A stretch of 64,000 nt of DNA from Natronobacillus azotifigens (lineage in GTDB: Bacteria > Bacillota > Bacilli > Bacillales > Amphibacillaceae), in the NCBI RefSeq assembly GCF_026805325.1, contig NZ_JAPRAT010000008.1:1-64000 (forward strand), in the 5' to 3' direction. Position 1 is the stretch's first letter; the number at the start of each line of letters is the position of its first letter. Both the position numbers and the translations under genes were made by a program. Below the pieces are notes generated by a model. That model worked only from the letters and a program-made list of their open reading frames with translations. It made no database searches and was not told the DNA's origin. Shown here one piece after another: positions 44,302-54,536 of this stretch.

Positions 44302-44404
44302 AACGGACGATAGAACCCCGAATGCTTCAAAGGCCTTAGGTCATCCTTTAGGGCTAACAATCAGTGGCGGAATACCTAAAAACCCCCACTAATTGAAGTT
44401 TCAC
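44302..44404 (-). repeat. R1 element, 5' part, copy D
   Basis: On the minus strand this starts GTGAAACTTCAATTAGTGGG right after ATAAA, keeps hairpin 1 and the GTTAGCCCTAAAGGATGACC block, and breaks off after GTCCGTTA. The second hairpin is missing. It lies 30 bp upstream of the germination operon start. Confidence 0.85.
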
Positions 44405-44436
44405 TTTATACGGCAAAATCCTTGGAGGTCTTGATC

Positions 44437-45981
44437 ATGTTTAACCGAAAGAACAAATCAACAGCCAACACAACACAAAAACCTTTTGGCAAAGCAATTG
44501 AAGACCGAAAACAACAACCTATCCATCCTCAATTAGAAAAAAATATTCAAAAACTAAAAACATTATTTAAAGACGATACAGATTTTACTGTCCGTCCTTT
44601 TAAAATTTTTGGCCAGTCATCAGCAGTAGCTATTTATTTTGATAGTATTGTTGACAGAATTCTAATTAATCAAGATATCCTGAAACCCTTGATGCACAAA
44701 TCTGATACATCAATTGACAAGGTTACGGTGAAAGAATTAAACAGATTGATTTTCGAAGAGACGCTGTACCAATCAGAGGGATCGGAAGAAAAAGATTTCA
44801 CGAAAATTATTGAAGAATTGCTTCGCGGAAGTACCGTTGTTTTCATGGAAGGCCTCGAGAGTGCTTTTTTACTAAATACGTTTGATATAGCCGAAAGAGC
44901 AATATCCCAACCTGAAACGGAACAAGTTATCCGAGGACCAAGAGACGGTTTTAATGAAAGTCTAAACACAAACCTTTCCTTGGTTCGCTATCGACTACCT
45001 TCCACCGACTTACGGATTAAGTCAATGGAGATCGGAACAAGGACAAAGACCAAAGTTGCTTTTTTATACATGGAAGATATCGTAGATCCAGCACTATTAG
45101 CAGAAATTGAAGAACGACTAAACAATATCGATATTGATCGTATTTTGGACACTGGTTATATAGAAGAAAACATTCAAGATAATCCAAGATCACCCTTCCC
45201 TCAAATTCAACATACTGAACGACCAGACGTTGTTGTTGGGAATGTTTTAGAAGGGCGGGCTGCAATACTTGTGGATGGTTCACCTTTTGCGTTAATTGCA
45301 CCTGCGACAATCGGGCAATTTATCCAAGGCCCTGGGGATTATAATGATCGCTACATGTTGAGTACATTAACTCGAATCATTCGGGTAATTTCGTTAGTAA
45401 TCTCACTAATTATCCCTTCCCTTTATGTTGCTGCAATATCATTCCATCCAGAATTGATTCCGACCCGTTTTGCCGTAGCGATTACAAGCGGGCGAACAGG
45501 TGTACCATTCCCGTTGTTATTTGAGGTTCTTTTAATGGAAGTAGCCATGGAAATACTAAGAGAAGCTACCATACGAATGCCAAAACAAATCGGTGGAGCC
45601 TTAAGCATTGTTGGAGTTCTAGTTATCGGGCAAGCAGCAGTTGATGCCGGTTTTGTTAGCCCTTTAACCGTCGTAATCGTTGCACTAACTACGATTGGTT
45701 CTTTCGCAACTCCAAGCTATAATATCGCCGTTTCCTTAAGAATGTTGCGATTTCCGATGCTAATCATGACTGGGATATTGGGGTTATTTGGCTTTATGAT
45801 GAGCTGGATCGTCATCTCTAACCACCTTTTGTCTCTTCAATCATTCGGTATGCCGTACATGCATCCTCTTTCTCCGGGTAATTCGAGTGATATGAAAGAT
45901 TTCGTTTTAAGATTGCCATTGCGTTGGTTGAATAACAGACCCGAAAGATTAAATTCACAAAATAAACCGCAGAAAAAGTAA
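44437..45981 (+). CDS. Spore germinant receptor A subunit (GerA family)
   Basis: A 514-residue GerA/SpoVAF-type protein: cytoplasmic N-terminal half, then about five membrane segments. Diagnostic blocks include RGPRDGFNESLNTNLSLVRYRL, then EGRAAILVDGSPFALIAPAT and PSYNIAVSLRMLRFP. With B and C subunits it forms a nutrient receptor in the spore inner membrane. Order A-B-C resembles gerA/gerB/yndDEF rather than gerK. Start ATG at 44437 follows TTGGAGGTC; expression in the forespore under sigma-G is expected but no clear box is seen. Confidence 0.92.
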   Translation: MFNRKNKSTANTTQKPFGKAIEDRKQQPIHPQLEKNIQKLKTLFKDDTDFTVRPFKIFGQSSAVAIYFDSIVDRILINQDILKPLMHKSDTSIDKVTVKELNRLIFEETLYQSEGSEEKDFTKIIEELLRGSTVVFMEGLESAFLLNTFDIAERAISQPETEQVIRGPRDGFNESLNTNLSLVRYRLPSTDLRIKSMEIGTRTKTKVAFLYMEDIVDPALLAEIEERLNNIDIDRILDTGYIEENIQDNPRSPFPQIQHTERPDVVVGNVLEGRAAILVDGSPFALIAPATIGQFIQGPGDYNDRYMLSTLTRIIRVISLVISLIIPSLYVAAISFHPELIPTRFAVAITSGRTGVPFPLLFEVLLMEVAMEILREATIRMPKQIGGALSIVGVLVIGQAAVDAGFVSPLTVVIVALTTIGSFATPSYNIAVSLRMLRFPMLIMTGILGLFGFMMSWIVISNHLLSLQSFGMPYMHPLSPGNSSDMKDFVLRLPLRWLNNRPERLNSQNKPQKK

Positions 45982-46002
45982 TAATGATAGGAGAGGATAT
46001 TT

Positions 46003-47097
46003 GTGCCCAATCAAAGAGAACCCGTGACTACCGTACAACTTGCTTGTGTAATCATTAATAGCACAATCGGAATCAGTGTCCTCTCCCTACCTCGTTGGGG
46101 GGCAGAGATTGTAGGTTCAGGTGGGGTTTTCGCGACTTTTTTAGCGTTAATATTCTACTTGATTTTTTTGGTCATTCTATCTCTAGTAGCCCGACGTTTC
46201 CCTGAACAAAATCTTATCCAATTTGGCAATAAAATTGTCGGAAAATATATTAGTTTTATTTTCGGGTTAATGATTACCGTACTATTTGTATTACTAACCT
46301 CTATGGTAATCCGAGAGTTTGGGGAAGTGATGGCCACAACCTTATTACGTGAAACGCCCTTAGAAGTTAGCCTTTTTGTCATGTTAGCAATAGTCGCTAT
46401 AGCGTCACGAAAAAACATATCAGAATTTGGGTACATTCACTTTTATTATATACCTTTTATAATAATGCCAGGACTCTTCCTTATATCGATGGCAATTCCG
46501 GAGGGAGATTTTTTCCGGATACTTCCTGTATTAGGAAATGAGCCGTCACTAACCGGAATGCTAGATAGCAGTATGACGATTATCGCACTGCCGTTTTTTC
46601 AAATAGGTCTTTATACACTAACGGTTATTTTCCCAAAGATGCAAGATCCCAAAAAAGCGCTAAAAGGGAGTTTATATGGTTGGATCGGGGTTTTTATTAT
46701 GATTATGTCCATTACCACCGTTACCTACGCTGCGCTTGGTGCAGAACAAATTAACGAGGAGGTATGGCCAGTATTAGCTTTAGCTCGATCTATTAGTTTT
46801 CCGATGCCCCCTTTTCAACGGTTAGATATCTTTTTTATCGTATTTTGGATAATTACCGCGTTCACTACGATACTTAGTGGATTTCTAATTTCTATTCACA
46901 CCTTCGCCGATACTTTTAAAATGAACAATCACCGTAAGCTATCTTACTGGTTTTTGCCTGTATTTTTATTCGTTGCTCTCGTTCCGGAGAACAATGTTCA
47001 AATGTATGATTGGATGCCAATTATCGGAAAAACTAGCCTGGTAATTACAGCAGGTTATCCTACATTACTGGTAATCATAAGTATGTTTAAAAAATAA
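46003..47097 (+). CDS. Spore germinant receptor B subunit (GerB family)
   Basis: A 364-residue APC-superfamily permease with about ten membrane segments, beginning with TVQLACVIINSTIGISVLSLPR. GerB subunits hold the germinant site. Starts with GTG after GATAGGAGAGG, 21 bases past the A subunit. Confidence 0.9.
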   Translation: MPNQREPVTTVQLACVIINSTIGISVLSLPRWGAEIVGSGGVFATFLALIFYLIFLVILSLVARRFPEQNLIQFGNKIVGKYISFIFGLMITVLFVLLTSMVIREFGEVMATTLLRETPLEVSLFVMLAIVAIASRKNISEFGYIHFYYIPFIIMPGLFLISMAIPEGDFFRILPVLGNEPSLTGMLDSSMTIIALPFFQIGLYTLTVIFPKMQDPKKALKGSLYGWIGVFIMIMSITTVTYAALGAEQINEEVWPVLALARSISFPMPPFQRLDIFFIVFWIITAFTTILSGFLISIHTFADTFKMNNHRKLSYWFLPVFLFVALVPENNVQMYDWMPIIGKTSLVITAGYPTLLVIISMFKK

Positions 47098-47119
47098 ACA
47101 GACAGGGGGGATAATCAAC

Positions 47120-48319
47120 ATGACCTTACGTTTTCTAGCATGTTGTATCCTGGTTAGTTCTCTCGCTTTTTTCTTAACAGGCTGTTGGGATCAAGTGGAG
47201 GTTGAAAAGCGGGCAACGATTGTAGGATTGTCTATTGATAAAGCAACTGAGGAAGAAATGAAACTAGATGACGTAACTCATCCAGACTTTCAATTTAATG
47301 AGAATGATCAAAGATTTAAACTAACTGCTCAATTATCTGTTCCTGGGCAGGTTGCATTAGGACCTGCACAAGGAAATACTTCTGCTGAAGATAATGTTTG
47401 GATCGTTGAAGGATATGGCATTACCATTGGTGATGCCGTACAAAGTATGCAACAAAAAATTGCTCACGATATTTTCTTTGGCCATCTACAAGTGATAATC
47501 GTTTCTAAGGAGATTGCTCAAGAGGGGTTAAAGCCTATTAACGATTTTTTTCATCGCAGGTCTGAAATACGCCGAACGGTATGGTTAGCAGTCGCAGAAG
47601 GTGATGCAGCAAATACTATGAGTGTTGCTCCAAAACTTGAACAGATTCCAGCAATTTATTTATCAAGCACATTAGATAGTGCAGTAGAGATGGGAAAGTT
47701 TCCAGAAACTCACATAGGAGACTTTTGGGTTGCGTGCGCAAGTTTAGGACAATCCGCAATCCTCCCTTATCTCGAGGTACATGGAGATAATATCCGTATT
47801 AGCGGCATGGCTTTTTTTGATCAAGAAGTAATGGTAGACATAGTCCCACCGTATCAAGTTGTTCTATACAATGCGATCAAAGGTTCATATCCGCCTGGCG
47901 CATCACTTATGATACCGATTGAAAATGGAGCAGTAATCATTAAATCGCGAACTAGAGAGGCCAAGAAAGATATAGTGTTGGTCGACGGCAAACCTAAAAT
48001 CACGATAAAAATAAGTGTCGATACAGAAGTGAGAGAAAAATCAAACGAAAAAATCGACTTAGGTAGCGCAGCGACTATTCAGGAAATAAAGGAAAATGCA
48101 ATAAAAAATGCTACCCTTCATGCAGAAGAATTAATTAGACTGACACAAAAAAATGGTACAGATATCTTCAGTTTTGGTGAACATATACGGGCAAGATTAC
48201 CTCGTTATTGGGACGAACATGTAAAAACAGAAGATCGATGGCACGAAATTTATAAGGACTTGGAAACAGAAGTCGTATACGATATTACAGTGGATCGCAT
48301 CGGGATCAAAGCAAATTAA
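47120..48319 (+). CDS. Spore germinant receptor C subunit, lipoprotein (Ger(x)C family)
   Basis: A 399-residue lipoprotein: signal LACCILVSSLAFFLTGC with the lipidated cysteine near residue 24, followed by WDQVEVEKRATIVGLSIDK, which is the classic Ger(x)C start. The central HDIFFGHLQVIIVSKEIAQEG is also conserved. Last gene of the operon; no terminator hairpin is evident before the repeat array. Confidence 0.92.
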   Translation: MTLRFLACCILVSSLAFFLTGCWDQVEVEKRATIVGLSIDKATEEEMKLDDVTHPDFQFNENDQRFKLTAQLSVPGQVALGPAQGNTSAEDNVWIVEGYGITIGDAVQSMQQKIAHDIFFGHLQVIIVSKEIAQEGLKPINDFFHRRSEIRRTVWLAVAEGDAANTMSVAPKLEQIPAIYLSSTLDSAVEMGKFPETHIGDFWVACASLGQSAILPYLEVHGDNIRISGMAFFDQEVMVDIVPPYQVVLYNAIKGSYPPGASLMIPIENGAVIIKSRTREAKKDIVLVDGKPKITIKISVDTEVREKSNEKIDLGSAATIQEIKENAIKNATLHAEELIRLTQKNGTDIFSFGEHIRARLPRYWDEHVKTEDRWHEIYKDLETEVVYDITVDRIGIKAN

Positions 48320-48370
48320 TGAAGTTGTGAACGGCGACGTCTAAGAGTTGGGGCCGATTTTCGGGGGTTG

Positions 48371-48810
48371 CGTGCTACTTTCCCGATTCGCGTGCATCTT
48401 TTCGATTTTGCGTGCATTCTTCGCGATTTGCGTGCATCTTTTCAAATTTGCGTGCATTCTCCGCGATTTGCGTGCATCTTTTCAAATTTGCGTGCATTCT
48501 CCGCGATTTGCGTGCATCTTTTCAAATTTGCGTGCATTCTCCGCGATTTGCGTGCATCTTTTCAAATTTGCGTGCATTCTCCGTGATTTGCGTGCATCTT
48601 TTCGATTTTGCGTTCACTCTCCGCGATTTGCGTGCATCTTTTCAAATTTGCGTGCATTCTCCGCGATTTGCGTGCATCTTTTCAAATTTGCGTGCATTCT
48701 CCGTGATTTGCGTGCATCTTTTCAAATTTGCGTGCATTCTCCGTGATTTGCGTGCATCTTTTCAAATTTGCGTGCATTCTCCGCGATTTGCGCGCGACTT
48801 TTCCGATTCA
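48371..48810. repeat. Tandem array of 22 units of 20 bp (alternating A and B types)
   Basis: The unit is CGTGCATCTTTTCAAATTTG (A) alternating with CGTGCATTCTCCGCGATTTG (B), a 40-bp higher-order period. The spacing is exact at 20 bp throughout. The first unit (CGTGCTACTTTCCCGATTCG) and last unit (CGCGCGACTTTTCCGATTCA) are divergent and resemble each other. Two A units carry CGATTTTG, and some B units CCGTG for CCGCG. The array is open in all three plus frames because the unit has no stop in any frame and 20 is not divisible by three, so it is not taken as coding. Confidence 0.97.
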
Positions 48811-48869
48811 GAAATTCTCGATATCTACACGCAACACCCACTCACAATATCTCGCGCCAAACATGAACA

Positions 48870-49037
48870 AAAGCGCAGAGCACCGGTTAAAAACGTAGCA
48901 ACTGGAGCGAATCAATCGAGATAAAGGAATCAAGGTAAGCTCACTAAACGATGATGACTTATCGTAGATTGCTTGAAGTTGCCTAGTTTTTGACGCTCGG
49001 AGCTGGACGTGGCTACATCTTTTCCGAAAAGTTATCC
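48870..49037 (+). repeat. R2 repeat, full copy
   Basis: About 168 bp, aligned with 34051-34226 over the full length (AAGCGCAGAGC, ACCGGTTAAAAACGTAGCAA, GGAGCGAATCAATCGAGATA, TTGCCTAGTTTTTGACGCTC, GAAAAGTTATCC). Confidence 0.85.
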
Positions 49038-49069
49038 TCCATTCAAAATTTTATCGTTTCCTAAGCACC

Positions 49070-49102
49070 AAAAAAGCTGTCGGGGAAAATTGTTCCGACA
49101 GC
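49070..49102 (-). terminator. Terminator of the riboflavin operon
   Basis: Minus strand: GCTGTCGG and CCGACAGC arms followed by six T, just past the ribH stop. Confidence 0.9.
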
Positions 49103-49110
49103 CTCCATAA

Positions 49111-49578
49111 TTAATTGATCTCTTGTAATAAGTTCACCATTTCAATGGCTGATAAGGCTGCGTCAGCCCCTTTGTTACCTGCTTTTGTTCCAGCACGTTC
49201 GATTGCTTGTTCAATTGTCTCTGTCGTTAGCACACCAAAGATAACTGGAATGTCCGTATCCATTGTTACACTGCCTACTCCTTTTGCTACTTCAGAACAT
49301 ACATAATCAAAGTGCGGTGTAGAACCACGAATAACTGTGCCTAACGTGATGACTGCATCGTATTTACCGGAAGCGGCCATTTTCTTTGCTACGAGTGGAA
49401 TTTCAAACGCACCAGGAACCCAAGCAACAGATATGTTTTCTTCTTGTACACCGTGACGACGCAACGTATCTTCAGCTCCGCCCAACAATTTGCTTGTAAT
49501 AAACTCATTAAATCTACCAACAACAATACCTACTTTTACATCTGTCCCAACTAAATTACCTTCAAATATTTTTTTCAT
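49111..49578 (-). CDS. ribH: 6,7-dimethyl-8-ribityllumazine synthase
   Basis: 155 residues. Motifs [32 protein letters not shown] and [17 protein letters not shown] are typical of RibH, which condenses the ribityl pyrimidine with the butanone phosphate and assembles into 60-mers. Last gene of ribDEBAH. Confidence 0.97.
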   Translation of the reverse strand: MKKIFEGNLVGTDVKVGIVVGRFNEFITSKLLGGAEDTLRRHGVQEENISVAWVPGAFEIPLVAKKMAASGKYDAVITLGTVIRGSTPHFDYVCSEVAKGVGSVTMDTDIPVIFGVLTTETIEQAIERAGTKAGNKGADAALSAIEMVNLLQEIN

Positions 49579-49593
49579 CGTTAATCTCTCCTC

Positions 49594-50787
49594 TTAGTCC
49601 TTGAATAGGTGACCTAATTTTGATTTTTTTGTTGCTAAATATTTTTCATTTGCTTTGTTTGCAGGGATTTGAATCGCTCTTCTTTCCACGACTTGTAATC
49701 CATATTCCGTCATGCTTGCAAGTTTTCTTGGGTTGTTGGTTAATAAAATCATTTTCCCTACACCAACTTGTCTTAGCATTTGTCCACTTACTGCATAATC
49801 GCGCAAGTCATCTGGAAAGCCCAATTGGTGATTTGCTTCTACCGTGTCGTAGCCTTCTTCTTGTAATTTATAGGCTTTTAATTTATTTAGCAATCCGATG
49901 CCACGGCCTTCTTGACGCATGTAAACCAAGACACCCTTACCAGCTGCTTCAATCTCTACTAGTGCTTGTTCTAATTGTGGGCCACAGTCACAACGGTGTG
50001 AACCAAGTACATCCCCTGTTAAACATTCCGAGTGAATTCGTACTAAAGGCGTGTCCTCTTCGGTAATTTCTCCCTTTACTAAGGCTAAATGTTCTTTTCC
50101 TGTCCATTTCTCTGTAAATGCAACCAAGGAAAAATCCCCATAGCTAGTCGGCAAATTGATTTCCACTTCTTTTTTGACTAAATCGTCATGACGTTTGCGA
50201 TAACTGATCAAATCTTGGATCGAAATAATCGGCATATCCTCTGCTTTTGCTAGCTCTTGTAATTCTGGTAAGCGAGCCATCGTACCATCTTCCGCCATAA
50301 TCTCACAAATCACTCCGGCCGGTGCAGAACCAGCTAAACGAGCCAAATCTACTGCCGCTTCGGTATGTCCAGGTCTCACTAGTACCCCTGCATCTTCTGC
50401 GATCAACGGAAAAACATGACCTGGACGTTTGAAATCTGTCATGATTGACTTCGCATCGATTAATTTCTCAATCGTTAACGAACGTTCGTACGCACTAATT
50501 CCTGTATGTGTATCGATATGATCGACACTTACAGTAAAAGCCGTTCCGTGCGCATCCGTATTATTCGTAACCATGCTATCTAGCCCTAAACGAGATGCAA
50601 TGGATTTTTCTATTGGTGTACAGATAAGACCCTTTCCTTTTGTTGCCATATAATTAATCGCTTCTGGTGTTGCATGCTCTGCTAACATGACAAAGTCACC
50701 TTCATTTTCACGATCTTCATCATCAACAACAATAATGATTTTTCCTGCTTTTAATGCCGTTAATGCATCTGTAATTGTATTTAACAT
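49594..50787 (-). CDS. ribBA: Bifunctional DHBP synthase / GTP cyclohydrolase II
   Basis: 397 residues. N-terminal RibB domain (to about 200) has [18 protein letters not shown] and [12 protein letters not shown]-terminal RibA domain has [20 protein letters not shown] with the zinc cysteines and [12 protein letters not shown]. It makes 3,4-dihydroxybutanone phosphate and starts the pathway from GTP. ATG at 50787 lies six bases after AGGGGTG, preferred over an upstream GTG inside the site. Confidence 0.97.
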   Translation of the reverse strand: MLNTITDALTALKAGKIIIVVDDEDRENEGDFVMLAEHATPEAINYMATKGKGLICTPIEKSIASRLGLDSMVTNNTDAHGTAFTVSVDHIDTHTGISAYERSLTIEKLIDAKSIMTDFKRPGHVFPLIAEDAGVLVRPGHTEAAVDLARLAGSAPAGVICEIMAEDGTMARLPELQELAKAEDMPIISIQDLISYRKRHDDLVKKEVEINLPTSYGDFSLVAFTEKWTGKEHLALVKGEITEEDTPLVRIHSECLTGDVLGSHRCDCGPQLEQALVEIEAAGKGVLVYMRQEGRGIGLLNKLKAYKLQEEGYDTVEANHQLGFPDDLRDYAVSGQMLRQVGVGKMILLTNNPRKLASMTEYGLQVVERRAIQIPANKANEKYLATKKSKLGHLFKD

Positions 50788-50798
50788 CTTGTTCACCC

Positions 50799-51452
50799 CT
50801 AATCAAAAAAGCCATAGCTTGCTAGCTTATCTTTTGTTAATCCATTTGATTGACTTGCTTGAAATTTTGTTTCCAATAAGCGCTCCATATATTTTGCCAA
50901 CATATCGAACTCAAGATTCACAATATCTCCTTGATTCTTTGTGCCTAAAATCGTTGCCTGCTGTGTTTCAGGGATAAGCGAAATAACAAATCCGTCGTTT
51001 GTTACATCGAAAATCGTTAAAGAAGTTCCATCAACCGTAATCGATCCCTTAGGCATCAAATAAGCATGCCCTTCATTCTCCACCGAAATAGATAAATAAC
51101 GCGCGTTTGCTTCAGTCCATATGCTTGCAATTTTTCCTACTGTATCGACATGGCCAGAAACAAAGTGTCCACCGAATCGCCCATTAGCCGCCATCGCACG
51201 TTCTAAATTGACCTGTGAGCCAACGGAAAGTTGTGCCAAGGAAGAGGTGCGAAAAGTTTCCGGCATCACATCGACCGTAAATTGTTCTTGATTAAAACTC
51301 GTTACCGTTAAACATACCCCATTTACTGAAATGCTATCACCGATAGAAACATCGGTTAGTACCGTTTCAGCAGCGATCGTTACTTGCATACTTGATCCTT
51401 GGGTCACAAGTTTTCTTAAGGTTCCTTTTTCTTCAACAATTCCTGTAAACAT
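50799..51452 (-). CDS. ribE: Riboflavin synthase alpha subunit
   Basis: 217 residues with the family start [11 protein letters not shown] and two lumazine-binding repeats ([13 protein letters not shown] and [15 protein letters not shown]). Dismutates two lumazines to riboflavin. Two bases separate it from ribD. Confidence 0.97.
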   Translation of the reverse strand: MFTGIVEEKGTLRKLVTQGSSMQVTIAAETVLTDVSIGDSISVNGVCLTVTSFNQEQFTVDVMPETFRTSSLAQLSVGSQVNLERAMAANGRFGGHFVSGHVDTVGKIASIWTEANARYLSISVENEGHAYLMPKGSITVDGTSLTIFDVTNDGFVISLIPETQQATILGTKNQGDIVNLEFDMLAKYMERLLETKFQASQSNGLTKDKLASYGFFD

Positions 51453-51454
51453 AT

Positions 51455-52540
51455 CTAGTTACCTCCTTTTGGACGAGCGATAATTTTTATGTCTGTACCG
51501 ACTTGTTCCATTGAATCAATCGTTACATCAAGCGCATCAGCCATTTTACTTGGACTCTTTCCACCGATGACAGGAATCGCGTCCGCTCCTCCTAATAGTT
51601 TGGGTGCAATATACCAATGACATTCTTGAAACAGTTGCTTTTCTAGAAAACTGTGATGAACACGACTACCACCTTCTACGTATAAAGATTGAATGCCATG
51701 TTCGCCTAATGCTTTCAAAACTTCTTCTAGCTCCATTTCATCTGTATCCATCTGAATTACTTTGATATGTGGATATTTTTTTTGGAAAGCTTCTGCATCT
51801 GCTTGTTGTCCACAGACAATCCAAGTTGGAGCTTCATGATTTAATACATGACGATCTGCCTGAATCGACAATTTTGTTGATAAAATAACTCGAATCGGAT
51901 TTTTCCCGCCTTGGGGCAAGCGTACTGTTAATTGTGGGTTATCATGCTTGACCGTATTTGCTCCAACTAAAATCGCATCATGTCGCGCGCGTTCTTGATG
52001 TACATCTGCCCGCGCCTGCTCGGAAGTAATCCACTTACTGTCACCTGATGCTGTTGCAATCTTCCCATCCAATGTCATTGCCGCTTTCATCGTGACAAAG
52101 GGTTGTTTATGATTCATATAGTAAAAAAACATTTCGTTTATCTTTCTTGCTTCTTCTTCCATCAAGCCAACTTCCACTTCAATCCCTGCGTTCCGTAGTA
52201 TTTCGATTCCTTTTCCTGCAACCTTGGGATTAGGATCAACTGTAGCAATGTAAGCTTTTTTTACTTTTCGTTCCACCAATAAATTGGCACATGGAGGGGT
52301 TTTGCCGTGGTGTGCACAAGGTTCTAACGTCACGTAAATATCAGCACCTACTGACTGATCACCAGCTTGGTCGAGTGCATAGACTTCTGCATGTTCCTTA
52401 CCGGCCTTCAAGTGACTTCCCATACCAATGATTTGGCCTTCCTTTACAACAACCGCACCTACTGATGGATTCGGACTTGTTTGGCCAATCGTGCTCCTCG
52501 CTAAAGTGATGGCTAGCTCCATATACTTTTCTTTCGACAT
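51455..52540 (-). CDS. ribD: Bifunctional pyrimidine deaminase / reductase
   Basis: 361 residues. Deaminase domain: zinc motifs HAEVYAL and PCAHHGKTPPC. Reductase domain from about 145: TLDGKIATASGDSKWITSE and YVEGGSRVHHSFL. First gene after the FMN riboswitch. GGAGGTTGG precedes the ATG. Confidence 0.97.
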   Translation of the reverse strand: MSKEKYMELAITLARSTIGQTSPNPSVGAVVVKEGQIIGMGSHLKAGKEHAEVYALDQAGDQSVGADIYVTLEPCAHHGKTPPCANLLVERKVKKAYIATVDPNPKVAGKGIEILRNAGIEVEVGLMEEEARKINEMFFYYMNHKQPFVTMKAAMTLDGKIATASGDSKWITSEQARADVHQERARHDAILVGANTVKHDNPQLTVRLPQGGKNPIRVILSTKLSIQADRHVLNHEAPTWIVCGQQADAEAFQKKYPHIKVIQMDTDEMELEEVLKALGEHGIQSLYVEGGSRVHHSFLEKQLFQECHWYIAPKLLGGADAIPVIGGKSPSKMADALDVTIDSMEQVGTDIKIIARPKGGN

Positions 52541-52583
52541 CTTCCAACCTCCTCCAGTTCCCTATCTTCCTTTTCTAATCGAC

Positions 52584-52619
52584 GAAAAAAAGCCCTAGAT
52601 TAAAGAAACCTAGGGCTTT
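52584..52619 (-). terminator. Expression-platform terminator of the FMN riboswitch
   Basis: Minus strand: AAAGCCCTAG and CTAGGGCTTT arms followed by seven T, between the aptamer and ribD. When FMN is bound this hairpin should form and stop transcription. Confidence 0.9.
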
Positions 52620-52698
52620 GTGATATCCAAAAGAAAACAAGCATAGCTATGCTTATTCATTCTTAAAAAAACGTACAATACATATACGTTTCTTCTTC

Positions 52699-52836
52699 CT
52701 TTTCTCATCCAGACTTTACTGTCGGCTTTGGAATTGCACCAAATCCACCTTCGCATTCTCATGCTCCGGGTCACGGACTTTAGGTAAAGCGGTTACCTAT
52801 CACCGTCGGTCGGGAATTACACCCTGCCCCAAAGGA
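52699..52836 (-). promoter_or_regulatory. FMN riboswitch (RFN element)
   Basis: Minus strand carries the conserved RFN blocks in order: TTTGGGGCAGGGTG, AATTCCCGACCGACGGTGAT, AGTCCGTGACCC, GGTGGATTTGGTGCAATTCC, AAAGCCGACAGT and AGTCTGGATGAGA. It binds FMN and controls the ribDEBAH operon. Confidence 0.97.
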
Positions 52837-52839
52837 ATT

Positions 52840-53111
52840 ACCTATTCAATTGCTCATAGTCTAACATAATCCGCGAAAAAATGCACGTGTAAACATTTTT
52901 CAGATAAACCTAGGAAGTTCATCTGGTACTTTGAACCGATTTATCGTGTGTATATGGAAATCTAATTACAGATGGTCGCTATCCGCACGGCGCGGACTCA
53001 GCTAACTTGGTAAAGAATGGTGCTTAAACCACTACGGGCGCAAACGTCCATTACACCGATATTTTCAAAAAGAAAAACCGATCAACATCTGACCAGTTTT
53101 AAAGATCTCAT
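52840..53111. other. Intergenic region between FMN riboswitch and murB
   Basis: No gene seen. The stretch CACTACGGGCGCAAACGTCC (about 53031-53050) loosely resembles part of R1 (CATTCGGGGTGCTAGCGTCC), so a decayed R1 copy is possible. The rib promoter should lie near 52850-52900 on the minus strand; I cannot fix its boxes. Confidence 0.3.
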
Positions 53112-54035
53112 TTATTCCGTTGCGTCCTCACCAATTACTCTTACTTCACGTTCTAACTCCACGCCGAAGTTTTCTTTCACCTTATTTTGTACCATTTCAA
53201 TAACAGCAAGATAATCGGAAGCCGTGGCATTATTTTTGTTCACAATAAAACCAGCATGTTTAGTCGAGACTTCTGCTCCACCAATTCCCTTCCCTTGTAG
53301 ATTGCTGTCTTGAATCAATTTTCCAGCAAAATAACCCGGTGGACGTTTGAACACACTACCACAAGATGGGTATTCTAACGGTTGCTTAGATTCGCGTTTT
53401 TCCGTTAAATCATCCATCACCATTTTGATCTCCACTTCAGCAGCAGGCTTTAGGGTGAAATAAGCCTCTAATACAATATATCCTTTGTCTGGGATATTAC
53501 TTGTTCGATAATCTAATGCTAATTCCGAAGCAAGTAGTGTTTGAACATCACCATGGATATCAACAACAACTGCTTTTTCTAAACAATCTTTAATCTCACC
53601 ACCGTAAGCACCTGCATTCATGTAAAGCGCACCGCCAACAGTTCCAGGAATGCCACAAGCAAATTCCAAACCAGAAAGTGATTCAGCTAGCGCTCGATAA
53701 GAAACATCAATAATGCGCGCACCACTTTCCGCAATCAAAGTATTCGATTCCCGCTTGATCGCTGAAAGGCGTTTAAGGTTCATCACAATACCACGAATGC
53801 CACCATCGCGAACAATCAAATTCGAACCGTTCCCAAGTAATGTGAATGGAATGCTTTCTACATTTGCAAACTTTACCGTTGCCTGCACTTCTTCAATCGT
53901 ACCTGGCATCACAAAATAATCAGCCGTTCCGCCTAACTGTGTATACGTATGATTTCTAATCTGTTCATCTATTAAAACATTTTCCTTACCTACAATTTCA
54001 GATAACGATTGAACAATAGAATGATCTGTAGTCAT
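53112..54035 (-). CDS. murB: UDP-N-acetylenolpyruvoylglucosamine reductase
   Basis: 307 residues of the MurB type with FAD-binding TLLGNGSNLIVRDGGIRG and FACGIPGTVGGALYMNAGAYG, the active-site serine in CGSVFKRP, and the glutamate in LEREVRVIGE. Reduces the enolpyruvyl group to form UDP-MurNAc. The third of three clustered in-frame ATGs (54035) has the best spacing from AAAGG. Confidence 0.96.
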   Translation of the reverse strand: MTTDHSIVQSLSEIVGKENVLIDEQIRNHTYTQLGGTADYFVMPGTIEEVQATVKFANVESIPFTLLGNGSNLIVRDGGIRGIVMNLKRLSAIKRESNTLIAESGARIIDVSYRALAESLSGLEFACGIPGTVGGALYMNAGAYGGEIKDCLEKAVVVDIHGDVQTLLASELALDYRTSNIPDKGYIVLEAYFTLKPAAEVEIKMVMDDLTEKRESKQPLEYPSCGSVFKRPPGYFAGKLIQDSNLQGKGIGGAEVSTKHAGFIVNKNNATASDYLAVIEMVQNKVKENFGVELEREVRVIGEDATE

Positions 54036-54536
54036 TTTCATCATCCTTTATTATGTTGTTGCAAAAATAAACTCGCACAACCTAAATTATAGCAGGAGTT
54101 CAATCGATAAGCCAATGCAGTTTCACAGAAATTTTGTCTTGTCTTGTCGCCGATTGTTACTTGCCGTAACCATACAAAATTGCTTATTGCTTTTTTATGA
54201 GGAATGCTAAGTTTCGTGACTCGACTTTCCTTCATTTTTTTTAAACTGATTACATATATCCTTTCGAAGCACAGGATCAACACTTGCTGTAGACTCATGC
54301 AACAAAGCAATCGCTAAATAACCTTCTTTTCATACCACTCGAGAAATTTTCTACCGTTTTATTTTTTATGATCCAGTAGATCTACTTGTGTTAATACTTC
54401 TTCCATTCTTGCATTTCTAGAAACGGCATTTTTGTTTCATTAATAAATACCGTCCCACTAGATTAAACCCGATGTACAAATAAGCGTATCAAATCAAATA
54501 GAAATTCGACACGCTAGCTTATTTTACGAGTGCTTA
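54036..54536. other. Intergenic region between murB and the secreted-protein cassette
   Basis: No convincing gene. A minus-strand frame of 89 codons (54041-54310) has no ribosome-binding site. Near 54365-54440 the minus strand reads NAVSRNARMEEVLTQVDLL, then DHKK and stop, possibly a coding remnant. Near 54479-54530, imperfect arms AATAAGCGTATC and GACACGCTAGCTTATT could end the cassette transcript. Confidence 0.35.

Noticed and set aside
48371..48810. CRISPR array
   Set aside because: The 20-bp units are contiguous and lack unique spacers; no cas genes are nearby.
48348..48924. Long open frames across the 20-bp repeat array in all three plus frames
   Set aside because: The unit has no stop in any frame and its length is not a multiple of three, so all frames stay open by composition. 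There is no ribosome-binding site and the translations are the same cyclic words shifted.
54041..54310. Minus-strand frame of 89 codons upstream of murB
   Set aside because: No ribosome-binding site, overlaps the murB leader, and the translation looks like random sequence.
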